64,000 nt of DNA from Protula sp. h YS-2021 (GCA_949752745.1 OX457029.1:15219891-15283890); one strand, 5' to 3'; shown: positions 48,232 through 57,210, counted from the first letter of the stretch. Program-made: numbers and translations. The notes: a model not told the origin generated them from the sequence alone.

Positions 48232-48846
48232 TTACTTTGCTTCACAGACTTTAAGTACTCCACACTTGCTGCAGAAGTTGTTTGGTTCGCACATCTTGCA
48301 ATTGTACTTGTGACAGTGGCAATCATAATCCTCCACATATCCGCAAGCACCACAATAGTCACAGGTAAGTCCAAGTTGATTTTGCACATTCATGTTCTCC
48401 AATTGAACTTCAGCCAGCCTTTTCTTGGATAGTTTTGACACAAGCATTCGACCATCCTTTTGCAGCTTGATAGGAGTGATGACATGACATTCCGTACATA
48501 GGGCTGAGTTAATGTTATCCATCTCCTGAAGCAATGTCTCCCATTCACTATCATTCATGTTGATGTGATATGTGTATTCTTTCCCTTGAAACGGTGATGT
48601 ATGCACAAAACTCACATAACGCATATCCAAGTATGAAATGACTTCAAGCCACTTCGTTTCTGTTAAGTACAGTTTGAAGCCAATGTCACGTAGATTTTTC
48701 AAGCTTTGACATATAATATTCCACAAAGATGGTGAATAAGCACACCATCTCTTTCCACGTTTGATGCGAAGAAAAGGTCCAAATTCTCCATGCTCCACAG
48801 TAATGGTTAAGTTAGCACTAATTTTAAAGCTGCTTGTCTTCTCCAT
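48232..48846 (-). CDS. Duplicated PC4-like domains with a Cys-rich zinc-binding tail
   Basis: About 205 codons, intact. I prefer the ATG at 48846 over 48879 because a TATA box lies at 48890-48883, too close for the earlier start. Two segments look like the PC4 strand-helix unit: FLRIKRGKRWCAYSPSLWNI with ICQSLKNL, and YVSFVHTSPFQGKEYTY with WETLLQEMDN. The tail (from CTECH) holds about 13 cysteines, e.g. CDYCGACGY, HCHKYNCKMCEPNNFCSKCG, and probably binds several zinc ions. Likely a nucleic-acid-binding regulator. The PC4 link is tentative, the zinc-binding tail clear. Confidence 0.65.
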   Translation of the reverse strand: MEKTSSFKISANLTITVEHGEFGPFLRIKRGKRWCAYSPSLWNIICQSLKNLRDIGFKLYLTETKWLEVISYLDMRYVSFVHTSPFQGKEYTYHINMNDSEWETLLQEMDNINSALCTECHVITPIKLQKDGRMLVSKLSKKRLAEVQLENMNVQNQLGLTCDYCGACGYVEDYDCHCHKYNCKMCEPNNFCSKCGVLKVCEAK

Positions 48847-48882
48847 GGCTGCACAATGAAATGATAACTGTGAGTCCACTCC

Positions 48883-48890
48883 CTTTTATA
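48883..48890 (-). promoter_or_regulatory. TATA box for the 48232-48846 gene
   Basis: TATAAAAG on the minus strand, followed by GGGAGTGG. A start site about 30 bases downstream would fall just before the ATG at 48846. Confidence 0.6.
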
Positions 48891-49314
48891 CCCAACTATA
48901 CCCAGCAAACATCTTGCAAAGTTTTGAATTCACTTCAACTCGTCCATGGTTGAATCGGACAAGTTCGGATACATTCGTCGTCAATGGAACGTCATCATCA
49001 TAATGTAAAATGATTCTTGCAGCCACAACTAACATGAGCTCAACTGCCAAGATTGTATTCGCGTTGATAAATGCTGAATCAATGTCGTAAGTTAATGGCA
49101 AATGCAGTTCTTCACATTCGCGTAGAAATTAGTGGATGAAACGATCTCTTGGAATGGTCTTTCCAACCGCTTCCCAATGCTGATGCAAATTCTTCACTTG
49201 TAACATCCAATCCGATTCAAAAGCACGAAGATTTGAAAAAACCCAGTCAGCATAATTCACTTTGAAGACGTCATCCATGGTCTCTACACATCGATGAAGA
49301 AGTAATGTTGACAT
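48886..49314 (-). pseudogene. Polinton accessory family X, copy 3
   Basis: First leftward gene of the right end. The frame from MSTLLLHRCVETMDDVFKVN through YADWVFSNLRAFESDWMLQV and HWEAV is interrupted by TAA at 49131-49129, then goes on with FLRECEELHLPLTYDIDSAF and IILHYDDDVP. The pattern FKxxYxD, FLxEC and D.DSA follows that of copies 1 and 2. The tail after DDDVP is specific to this copy. One nonsense codon, no frameshift. Confidence 0.6.
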
Positions 49315-49334
49315 TGTGAATGATTTTTCTCGTC

Positions 49335-49410
49335 ACACATGTATTCATACCATTTTGATGTAATCAAAATATGGTGTTACTTGTTCAAACTTGTTAACAT
49401 TGCTGACTTA
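49335..49410 (-). promoter_or_regulatory. Polinton right subterminal region shared with the palindrome centre
   Basis: Contains GATGTAATCAAAATATGGTGT, then ATTGCTGACTTAGCAGAATT. The same words, with small changes, form the middle of the 51355-57944 palindrome (54793-54922). It lies directly upstream of the first leftward gene and is probably its promoter. Confidence 0.7.
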
Positions 49411-49795
49411 GCAGAATTAAAACTAAACTGAATCAAACAGTGAAATTTTCATACAAATTGGTTAAGTATAACGACAGTTAGGTCACTTTTAAGTTAAAAT
49501 GGCGGCATGCGACAAAAAATGCATACAGCCGTCGGTGCAACTAGCCCATGACTATGTTAAAACTAGATATAAAACTGAATCAAACAGTGAAATTTTCATA
49601 CAAATCGGTCAACTATAACGAAAGTTATCACAATTTTAAGTTAAAATGGCGGCTTGTTGCAAAAATGCATACAGCCGTCAGTGCAAGTAGCCCATGACTA
49701 TGTTAAAACTTTACATAAAACTGAATCAAACAGTGAAATTTTCATACAAATCGGTCAACTATAACGAAAGTTATGGCAATTTTAAGTTAAGGGGG
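49411..49795. repeat. Subterminal module array of the Polinton, right
   Basis: Three units of 146 bp (AAACTGAATC at 49425, 49571 and 49717), in the reverse orientation to the left array. Confidence 0.93.
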
Positions 49796-49910
49796 GCCCG
49801 ACTGCCGGCTAGGGGGGTCTGTCCCGACTGCCGGCTGGGGGGGGGGGGGCGGGTCTGTCCCGACTGCCGGCTGGGGGGGTCTGTGCTGGAACCCCCGTTT
49901 TCCCCCTACT
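49796..49910. repeat. Polinton right terminal inverted repeat
   Basis: Mirror of the left end: GTCCCGACTGCCGGC units with G-runs, then CTGTGCTGGAACCCCCGTTT and CCTACT. It has three units of about 25 bp. Confidence 0.95.
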
Positions 49911-49989
49911 AAAGTTGAAACAGTATCTATATCCCAAACTCGTATGGCGTCAGAAGAGCGACCTTGTATCGACGCCAAAAAAGTGAGCA

Positions 49990-50525
49990 TGGTCAGTTGA
50001 CGGTTTCTGTAACTGTAAGGCAGTTACTTATGGCACTGCCAGTTACTGTAACTGTAAGGCGGTTACTTATGGTAGTGACGGTTACTGTGACTGTAAGGCA
50101 GTTACTCATGGCAGTGACAGTTACTGTGACTGTAGGGCAGTTACTTATGGCAGTGACAGTTACTGTAACTGTAAGGCAGTTACTTATGGCAGTGACGGTT
50201 ACTGTAACTGTAAGGCAGTTACTTATGGTAGTGACGGTTACTGTGACTTTAAGGCAGTTACTTATGGCAGTGACAGTTACTGTAACTGTAAGGCAGTTAC
50301 TTATGGCAGTGACAGTTACTCTAACTGTAAGGCAGTTACTTATGGCAGTGATAGTTACTCTAACTGTAAGGCAGTTACTCATGGCAGTGACAGTTACTCT
50401 AACTGTAATGCAGTTACTCATGGCAGTGACAGTTACTCTAACTGTAATGCAGTTACTCATGGCAGTGACAGTTACTCTAAGTGTAAGGCAGGTACTCATG
50501 ACAGTGACAGTTACTGTAACAGCGG
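49990..50525. repeat. 39-bp minisatellite in the intron before exon C
   Basis: About 13 units of CAGTTACTTATGGCAGTGAC and AGTTACTGTAACTGTAAGG. As 39 is divisible by three, a 198-codon frame stays open (MAVTVTVTVRQLL repeat), but it is an intronic minisatellite just upstream of a real exon. Confidence 0.95.
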
Positions 50526-50656
50526 GGATACCCACAGCTGCGCGCTTGTTGCCCTGGTGAATAGCAAATGTCTAGACCTCGCAAAAAGCGGTACTGCTAC
50601 TCTCGGGTCACCTCATGCATAACAGCTGCACTCAGGAGAATTTCTTGTTTGTTCAG

Positions 50657-50752
50657 GAAATGGCACCATAGACTTCTCGGAATTTCTTGAGATGATGGCG
50701 AGGCAGATGAAAGACGATGATTCGGAAAGAGAACTGCAAGAGGCCTTCGGTG
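50657..50752 (+). CDS. Calmodulin-like protein, exon C (EF-hand 2 and linker)
   Basis: A 96-base exon preceded by CTTGTTTGTTCAG and followed by GTAATG. Joined in phase to the exon at 34554 it completes EF-hand 2 (loop [12 protein letters not shown]), then gives [20 protein letters not shown], the central linker helix. It ends inside the first helix of EF-hand 3, at a different place from the vertebrate intron. The residue before VFDK is glycine where calmodulin has arginine. Reading frames match on both sides, so splicing across the Polinton would leave the protein intact. Confidence 0.92.
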
Positions 50753-50846
50753 GTAATGTCGATGCGTTACCCCCCAACACACATTTTTTAATAGTATTAC
50801 CTTCATAAAAATATTTGTGAAATACGTGCTTTGAATAGGCTAGAAC

Positions 50847-50926
50847 AGGAGGGGCCGGGATGAGGGGTTAGGGTTCGGGTTGGAGGTTGGGGATATTTTC
50901 AGCATAATTAATAAGGCATAGGGAAC
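50847..50926 (+). repeat. Intronic repeat, copy 2
   Basis: Second copy of the 33645-33720 sequence, about 95 bases after the donor of exon C. It is either a small dispersed repeat or a trace of intron duplication. Confidence 0.85.
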
Positions 50927-51096
50927 TTTTTCCTAACAATTACTTGTTTTAATTTATTTCACGAGAATAAAAACAGACTTAGTTATTTGACAAATTGGGC
51001 ACAGATATAAAAGTAATAATCGCTTCGTTGCTTCGGGTTGTTTGATAAGAGCAGAGATATATTATATGACTATTAATCAATTCGTTTGCCTTAAAG

Positions 51097-51243
51097 TGTT
51101 TGACAAGAACAGAGACGGCTACATCAGTGTTGAGGAGCTGCGATCTGTCATGACAAGTCTGGGAGAAGATGTCACGATGCAAGAGACGCAAGAAATGATG
51201 AAGGAAGCAGATGTCGATGGCGATGGCAAAATTAACTTTTCAG
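51097..51243 (+). CDS. Calmodulin-like protein, exon D (EF-hands 3 and 4)
   Basis: A 147-base exon between the acceptor TTTGCCTTAAAG and the donor GTGTTT. It encodes [18 protein letters not shown], the full third EF-hand, and [12 protein letters not shown], the loop of EF-hand 4. It stops one base into a codon, so at least one more exon is needed for the last helix and the C-terminus. I could not find that exon. It may lie beyond the palindromic element, in the 200-base gap at 58866, or outside the window. All four calcium loops keep acidic residues at the coordinating positions. Confidence 0.93.
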
Positions 51244-51360
51244 GTGTTTTTTTTTTTATTTCATATGCGCCGTATAAATTAAGTGTACGATATGTCATAC
51301 CCCAATACACGTGCCTAGATGTTGGATCGATATCAGAACCGACGTTGGATCAACAGTAGT

Positions 51361-51482
51361 ATGAAAACGTTGGTTCTACCACACTTGTGGTAGAACCAAC
51401 GTTGGTTCTACCACACTTGTGGTAGAACCAACGTTGGTTCTACCACAAGTGTGGTAGAACCAACGTTTGGTTCTACCACAAC
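51361..51482. repeat. Terminal hairpin repeats, left arm
   Basis: Four alternating copies of GTTGGTTCTACCACA and its inverse TGTGGTAGAACCAAC, each able to fold on its neighbour. The mirror set is at 57818-57937. Confidence 0.93.
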
Positions 51483-51684
51483 AATTAAGCCAATGAACTC
51501 CTGCTGTCGATCATCATGACGTCACTAGTCACGTGACCTGTCAATCATCGGTCATGTGACCCTAACCCTAGCGAGACTTCCAGACCACTTTTTGACGTCA
51601 TACTGACGTCCCTTCTACCATCTGTCTATCATACCTTCATAATACACATTCATAATACACTCTATGGTTTAGGGGTAGGCTGCC

Positions 51685-51767
51685 CATACCCGGGGCTCGA
51701 ACCACCAACCTTCTGAGCATGGGTCCGACCAGGAGTCCCACGCTCTAACAACTGAGCTATTCCGGAC
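51685..51767 (-). other. tRNA-like sequence with Pol III boxes, left arm
   Basis: On the minus strand it has TAGCTCAGTTG (box A) and GGTTCGAGCCC (box B) in tRNA spacing. The acceptor and T stems do not pair and the anticodon region is irregular, so it is not a working tRNA. It resembles the head of a tRNA-derived SINE. Confidence 0.75.
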
Positions 51768-51819
51768 TGAACAAGAATGTATTGTGAAAACATGCCATGT
51801 AAGGCTATAATGCACGATA

Positions 51820-51960
51820 AATTTCAGACTGCACTCGTTCAGAGCGTGGGGGAAACCGATCGATAAAATTTCAGAGTGCACTCGTTCAGAGCGTGGGGAA
51901 AAAACCGATTGATAAAAATTTTTTAGAGTACACTCGTTCAGAGCGTGGGGAAAACGATGG
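51820..51960. repeat. CACTCGTTCAGAGCGTGGGG repeats, left arm
   Basis: Three copies of a roughly 60-bp unit, each with CACTCGTTCAGAGCGTGGGG and CCGAT(T/C)GATAAA. Mirrored at 57339-57480 in the other arm. Confidence 0.9.
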
Positions 51961-52084
51961 TTCTGCCAAACTTGATGACGTCATACTGTCTGGAAGTGAC
52001 GTCATACTGTCTGGAAGTGATGCCGGTTCTGCCACACTTGATGACGTCATACTGTCAATCATTGTGACATGAGGTGTCATAATG

Positions 52085-52975
52085 ACGTCATAGTTACACC
52101 TTAGTAACGCCTTGGTTACGCCTTAGTTACCTTAGTTACGCCTTAGTTACGCCTTAGTTACCTTAGTTACGCCTTGGTTATGCCTTAGTTACCTTAGTTA
52201 CGCCTTGGTTACGCCTTAGTTACATTAGTTACACCTTAGTTACGCCTTAGTTACGCCTTTATTTCCTTAGTTACGCCTTAGTTACGCCTTGATTTCCTTA
52301 GTTACGCCTTAGTTACGCCTTGGTTACAGTAGTTACGCCTTAGTTACCTTAGTTACTCCTTAGTTACGCCTTAGTTACGCCTTAGTTACCTTAGTTACGC
52401 CTTAGTTACGCCTTAATTACCTTAGTTACGCCTTAGTTACGCCTTAGTTACGCCTTAATTACCTTAGTTACGCCTTAGTTACCTTAGTTACTCCTTAGTT
52501 ACGCCTTAGTTACGCCTTGATTTCCTTAGTTACGCCTTAGTTACGCCTTGGTTACAGTAGTTACACCTTAGTTACGCCTTAGTTACCTTAGTTACGCCTT
52601 AGTTACGCCTTAGTTACCTTAGTTACGCCTTAGTTACACCTTAGTTACGCCTTAGTTACCTTAGTTACGCCTTAGTTACGCCTTAGTTACGCCTTAATTA
52701 CCTTAGTTACGCCTTAGTTACCTTAGTTACTCCTTAGTTACGCCTTAGTTACGCCTTGATTTCCTTAGTTACGCCTTGGTTACAGTAGTTACACCTTAGT
52801 TACGCCTTAGTTACCTTAGTTACTCCTTAGTTACGCCTTAGTTACGCCTTAGTTACCTTAGTTACGCCTTAGTTACGCCTTAGTTACGCCTTAGTTACGC
52901 CTTAGTTACCTTAGTTACGCCTTAGTTACGCCTTAGTTGCGCCTTAGTTACATCTTGTTTGCGCCTTAGTTACCT
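52085..52975. repeat. 11-bp minisatellite, left arm
   Basis: Long array of GCCTTAGTTAC with CTTAGTTAC and TGATTTCCTTAGTTAC variants, about 890 bp. The mirror array in the right arm (56705-57210) is only about 505 bp, one of the main differences between the arms. Confidence 0.95.
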
Positions 52976-52979
52976 TAGC

Positions 52980-53225
52980 TACGCAAAAACGAGATAACTT
53001 TTGTTGTAGTTGAGCGATTTGCATGAAAATTTTACCGTTTGATTCAGTTTTATATCTAGTTTTAACATTAAGTGATCACAGGCTATTTACGCCGGTGGTT
53101 GTATGCATCATGGATTCACCTTAAAAGTTTTTAAACTTAAAAGTAAGATAACTTTCGTTATGGTTGACCGATTTGAATGAAAATTTTACCATTGGATTCA
53201 GTTTGATGTCTTAGTTTTACAGTAG
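52980..53225. repeat. Polinton-type modules, left arm
   Basis: Two diverged units with GATAACTTTTGTTGTAGTTG, TTTGATTCAGTTTTATATC and AGATAACTTTCGTTATGGTTG. The same module as in the Polinton ends. Mirrored at 56455-56700. Confidence 0.92.
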
Positions 53226-53329
53226 TTTATGCATAGGTAGGTTGTTGGAATGGCGCGCGCCCACCATTCAAACATGTGTTTGAATAAGTTTTACGTCAAA
53301 CTATTGTTCAACAAGTTGTTTAGCAATTG

Positions 53330-53635
53330 TACAACAATTGTTCAACAAGCTGTTGTTGAACATGTTCAACATGTTGTTGAACATGTTCAACATGTTGTTG
53401 AACATGTTCAACATGTTCAACATGTTCAACATGTTCAACAACATGTTCAACAAGTTGAACATGTTCAACATGTTCAACATGTTCAACAACATGTTCAACA
53501 TGTTCAACAACATGTTCAACAAGTTGAACATGTTCAACATGTTCAACATGTTGTTGCACAAGTTGAACATGTTCAACATGTTCAACATGTTCAACATGTT
53601 CAACTTGTTCAACAACATGCTGTTTAACAAATTGT
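53330..53635. repeat. GTTCAACAT 9-bp repeat, left arm
   Basis: About 30 units of ATGTTCAAC/GTTGAACAT, many forming short palindromes (ACATGT, TTGTTGAACAA). It directly follows the 3' end of the left zinc-finger gene. Val-Glu-His-Val-Gln-His frames through it are repeat artefacts. Confidence 0.95.
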
Positions 53636-53805
53636 TCAACAAGTTGTAGTTCAAGCAAAGAAAAAACAAGACATATGTTGAATAGGTTTATTAATACATT
53701 TAAATACACTTAAATACACTTAAATATATACAGCTTAAATCTATAACAATATTATAACATTTATTGATTTACAAAGTCTTTATTATAATGTTTAGTCAAA
53801 TAAGT

Positions 53806-54543
53806 CTATTTTTCTTCATCTGCTTCACTCTGTTCACTGGCATCCATATCACTTTCTTCGTCACTGCTTTCATCTTCCTCCTCCTCATCTAGAAGCTCTT
53901 CAAAGAATGCATCGTTTCTTCTTATAGCCGCCTTTAGTGCCTTTGAATACTCGTAATGTTTTTCATCAACAAAGTAATTGAAGTCTTCTAAAATGGTTTC
54001 ATAATGTTCGTTTTGTTGTAGACGTTGGGCATATTTGAATAGTCTCATAAACAGTTGTTTAAGTCGACGCTTATAAATGGGTCGAAAGTCATCACTTGCT
54101 ATTTCACGCGCATCTTCAAGCCCTTGTTCTTCATATTCTGAAACCTTTTCTTGAAATTTCTTATCATATTCATCGTAGACTTCTTGAACCATATCATACC
54201 AAACAGAGTCTGTTTCTGACTCACTTTCAGAGTCTGTTTCTGACTCACTTTCAGAGCTGCCGTCATCATCACCCTCAACACAATGTTCCATATGTTTGAA
54301 CAAAGCTTCTTGACTGTTGTATAATGCACCACATTCTGTACAAGCATGTGCATTCTTTTCAGTCATGTTGACGCTTTGACTTTCCATAGAAGACTCATCT
54401 AAAGTTTCAGTGATAGGTGGTTTTACAGGGTTTTCCACATCTATCTCCAATTCTTCTTCTTCTGAAGTGTGAGCATTCTTTAAGTGCCTTTTAAGACTTT
54501 GTGGCCAATTGTAAGATTTCAAACAAATGTTGCATTTATACAT
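53806..54543 (-). CDS. C2H2 zinc-finger protein with acidic tail, 245 aa (left arm)
   Basis: Intact gene. Finger 1 spans residues 2-25 (YKCNICLKSYNWPQSLKRHL then KNAH), a normal C2H2 finger at the very N-terminus. Finger 2, residues 66-90 (HACTECGALYNSQEALFKHM then EHC), ends in cysteine, so it is C2HC. Then come duplicated SESESETD blocks, a charged helical middle (about residues 115-210, with FRPIYKRRLKQLFMRLFKYA) and a strongly acidic C-terminus. The layout suggests a DNA-binding transcription or replication factor. The ATG at 54543 lies about 55 bases downstream of a TATA box, and AATAAA follows the stop. Natural binding site unknown. Confidence 0.9.
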   Translation of the reverse strand: MYKCNICLKSYNWPQSLKRHLKNAHTSEEEELEIDVENPVKPPITETLDESSMESQSVNMTEKNAHACTECGALYNSQEALFKHMEHCVEGDDDGSSESESETDSESESETDSVWYDMVQEVYDEYDKKFQEKVSEYEEQGLEDAREIASDDFRPIYKRRLKQLFMRLFKYAQRLQQNEHYETILEDFNYFVDEKHYEYSKALKAAIRRNDAFFEELLDEEEEDESSDEESDMDASEQSEADEEK

Positions 54544-54596
54544 CCTTTCAGTTCAACATGCACTTTTCAAATGATGAAAAAGCCTTTAAACATAGT

Positions 54597-54604
54597 CTTA
54601 TATA
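54597..54604 (-). promoter_or_regulatory. TATA box of the left zinc-finger gene
   Basis: TATATAAG on the minus strand, 54-61 bases upstream of the ATG at 54543. Confidence 0.85.
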
Positions 54605-54689
54605 CAACTTGTTGAACAACATGTTGAACATGTTCAACATGTTGTTGAACATGTTGTTGAACATGTTGTCTATGCCTAGGGGAGTTTAA

Positions 54690-54766
54690 CGTCATGACGT
54701 CATTATGACGTCATCATTATGACGTCATTATTACGTCATCATTATGACGTCATAATGACGTCATTG
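54690..54766. promoter_or_regulatory. CRE cluster, left arm
   Basis: Five perfect TGACGTCA palindromes and one TTACGTCA within 77 bp, about 90 bases upstream of the TATA box. TGACGTCA is the binding site of CREB/ATF bZIP factors. Such density suggests host signal-controlled transcription. Confidence 0.8.
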
Positions 54767-55054
54767 GAACAGGCGCATGCTTTATCAAAAACTGACTCAG
54801 CAGAATTTATTGCTGTTTGATATGGATGAAATGCATGTCTCACTCTTCCTTTTATGCTACTTAGATGTAATCAAAATATGGTGTGTAACTCGTCAAAAAT
54901 GCCAAACTTGTAAAAATTGCTGATTTTGACGAGTTACACACCATATTTTGATTACATCTAAGTAGCATAAAAGGAAGAGTGAGACATGCATTTCATCCAT
55001 ATCAAACAGCAATAAATTCTGCTGAGTCAGTTTTTGATAAAGCATGCGCCTGTT
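54767..55054. other. Palindrome centre with a 25-bp loop
   Basis: Left 54767-54898 and right 54924-55054 are perfect inverted copies around a 25-base loop starting at 54899. The stem has TTTTATGCTACTTAGATG, AATCAAAATATGGTGT and CTGACTCAGCAGAATTTA, words also found in the Polinton right subterminal region. Confidence 0.9.
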
Positions 55055-55058
55055 CCAA

Positions 55059-55127
55059 TGACGTCATTATGACGTCATAATGATGACGTAATAATGACGT
55101 CATAATGATGACGTCATAATGACGTCA
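55059..55127. promoter_or_regulatory. CRE cluster, right arm
   Basis: TGACGTCA at 55059, 55070, 55095, 55109 and 55120, and TGACGTAA at 55084. It lies 91-159 bases upstream of the right TATA box. Confidence 0.8.
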
Positions 55128-55217
55128 TGACGTTAAACTCCCCTAGGCATAGACAACATGTTCAACAACATGTTCAACAACATGTTGAACATGTTCAACA
55201 TGTTGTTCAACAAGTTG

Positions 55218-55225
55218 TATATAAG
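55218..55225 (+). promoter_or_regulatory. TATA box of the right zinc-finger gene
   Basis: TATATAAG, 54-61 bases upstream of the ATG at 55279, at the mirror position of the left-arm box. Confidence 0.85.
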
Positions 55226-55278
55226 ACTATGTTTAAAGGCTTTTTCATCATTTGAAAAGTGCATGTTGAACCGAAAGG

Positions 55279-55947
55279 ATGTATAAATGCAACATTTGTT
55301 TGAAATCTTACAATTGGCCACAAAGTCTTAAAAGGCACTTAAAGAATGCTCACACTTCAGAAGAAGAAGAATTGGAGATAGATGTGGAAAACCCTGTAAA
55401 ACCACCTATCACTGAAACTTTAGATGAGTCTTCTATGGAAAGTCAAAGCGTCAAAATGACTGAAAAGAATGCACATGCTTGTACAGAATGTGGTGCATTA
55501 TACAACAGTCAAGAAGCTTTGTTCAAACATATGGAACATTGTGTTGAGGGTGATGATGACGGCAGCTCTGAAAGTGAGTCAGAAACAGACTCTGAAAGTG
55601 AGTCAGAAACAGACTCTGTTTGGTATGATATGGTTCAAGAAGTCTACGATGAATATGATAAGAAATTTCAAGAAAAGGTTTCAGAATATGAAGAACAAGG
55701 GCTTGAAGATGCGCGTGAAATAGCAAGTGATGACTTTCGACCCATTTATAAGCGTCGACTTAAACAACTGTTTATGAGACTATTCAAATATGCCCAACGT
55801 CTACAACAAAACGAACATTATGAAACCATTTTAGAAGACTTCAATTACTTTGTTGATGAAAAACATTACGAGTATTCAAAGGCACTAAAGGCGGCTATAA
55901 GAAGAAACGATGCATTCTTTGAAGAGCTTCTATTTAAGTGTATTTAA
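55279..55947 (+). CDS. C2H2 zinc-finger protein, right arm, C-terminally truncated (222 aa)
   Basis: Identical to the left-arm protein except for one residue visible by eye (residue 59, Asn in the left arm and Lys here) until EELL, after which it reads FKCI and stops. A deletion of about 170 bp removed the acidic tail, the original stop and the first poly(A) signal, joining the coding sequence directly to the TTTAAGTGTA tract. Both fingers and the helical middle remain. If the tail is an activation domain, this copy could act as a competitor of the intact form (inference). Confidence 0.85.
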   Translation: MYKCNICLKSYNWPQSLKRHLKNAHTSEEEELEIDVENPVKPPITETLDESSMESQSVKMTEKNAHACTECGALYNSQEALFKHMEHCVEGDDDGSSESESETDSESESETDSVWYDMVQEVYDEYDKKFQEKVSEYEEQGLEDAREIASDDFRPIYKRRLKQLFMRLFKYAQRLQQNEHYETILEDFNYFVDEKHYEYSKALKAAIRRNDAFFEELLFKCI

Positions 55948-56024
55948 GTGTATTTAAATGTATTAATAAACCTATTCAACATATGTCTTGTTTTTTCTTT
56001 GCTTGAACTACAACTTGTTGAACA

Positions 56025-56345
56025 ATTTGTTAAACAGCATGTTGTTGAACAAGTTGAACATGTTGAACATGTTGAACATGTTGAACATGTTCAACTTGTG
56101 CAACAACATGTTGAACATGTTGAACATGTTCAACTTGTTGAACATGTTGTTGAACATGTTGAACATGTTGAACATGTTGTTGAACATGTTGAACATGTTG
56201 AACATGTTCAACTTGTTGAACATGTTGTTGAACATGTTGAACATGTTGAACATGTTGAACATGTTGAACATGTTGAACATGTTCAACAACATGTTGAACA
56301 TGTTCAACAACATGTTGAACATGTTCAACAACAGCTTGTTGAACA
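56025..56345. repeat. GTTGAACAT 9-bp repeat, right arm
   Basis: Mirror of the left-arm tract, with three to four extra units. Confidence 0.95.
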
Positions 56346-56454
56346 ATTGTTGTACAATTGCTAAACAACTTGTTGAACAATAGTTTGACGTAAAACTTAT
56401 TCAAACACATGTTTGAATGGTGGGCGCGCGCCATTCCAACAACCTACCTATGCA

Positions 56455-56700
56455 TAAACTACTGTAAAACTAAGACATCAAACTGAATCCAATGGTAAAA
56501 TTTTCATTCAAATCGGTCAACCATAACGAAAGTTATCTTACTTTTAAGTTTAAAAACTTTTAAGGTGAATCCATGATGCATACAACCACCGGCGTAAATA
56601 GCCTGTGATCACTTAATGTTAAAACTAGATATAAAACTGAATCAAACGGTAAAATTTTCATGCAAATCGCTCAACTACAACAAAAGTTATCTCGTTTTTG
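56455..56700. repeat. Polinton-type modules, right arm
   Basis: Mirror of 52980-53225, with ATAACGAAAGTTATC and AAACTGAATCAAACGG. Confidence 0.92.
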
Positions 56701-56704
56701 CGTA

Positions 56705-57210
56705 GCTAAGGTAACTAAGGCGCAAACAAGATGTAACTAAGGCGCAACTAAGGCGTAACTAAGGCATAACTAAGGTAACTAAGGCGTAACTAAGGCGTAA
56801 CTAAGGCGTAACTAAGGCGTAACTAAGGTAACTAAGGCGTAACTAAGGTAATTAAGGCGTAACTAAGGTAATTAAGGCGTAACTAAGGCGTAACTAAGGC
56901 GTAACTAAGGTAACTAAGGCGTAACTAAGGCGTAACTAAGGAGTAACTAAGGTAACTAAGGCGTAACTACTGTAACCAAGGCGTAACTAAGGCGTAACTA
57001 AGGAAATCAAGGCGTAACTAAGGCGTAACTAAGGAAATAAAGGCGTAACTAAGGCGTAACTAAGGTGTAACTAATGTAACTAAGGCGTAACCAAGGCGTA
57101 ACTAAGGTAACTAAGGCATAACCAAGGCGTAACTAAGGTAACTAAGGCGTAACTAAGGCGTAACTAAGGTAACTAAGGCGTAACCAAGGCGTTACTAAGG
57201 TGTAACTATG
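56705..57210. repeat. 11-bp minisatellite, right arm
   Basis: GTAACTAAGGC array, the shorter mirror of 52085-52975. Confidence 0.95.

Larger units (their letters stand above)
34883..49910. mobile_element. Complete Polinton (Maverick), 15,028 bp, coding-defective
   Basis: Polintons are large, virus-related, self-synthesising DNA transposons with a protein-primed DNA polymerase B, a retroviral-type integrase and capsid genes. They end in AG...CT and duplicate 6 bp of target. Here the ends are AGTAGG and CCTACT, with GGGGGTTCCAGCACAG just inside both. Target duplications are AAAGTT at 34877-34882 and 49911-49916. Left-hand genes run rightward (polymerase, PC4-like set); right-hand genes run leftward (virion, ATPase, integrase and accessory genes), meeting near 40.66-40.95 kb. 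At least a dozen nonsense codons and several frameshifts hit the core genes, so the copy cannot move by itself. Confidence 0.97.

Noticed and set aside
49964..50560. 198-codon Val-Thr repeat protein
   Set aside because: Follows a 39-bp minisatellite inside an intron of the calmodulin-like gene.
53250..53709. Long Val-His-Gln and Asn-Met-Leu open frames
   Set aside because: They are products of the 9-bp GTTGAACAT repeat, open on both strands, with no domain.
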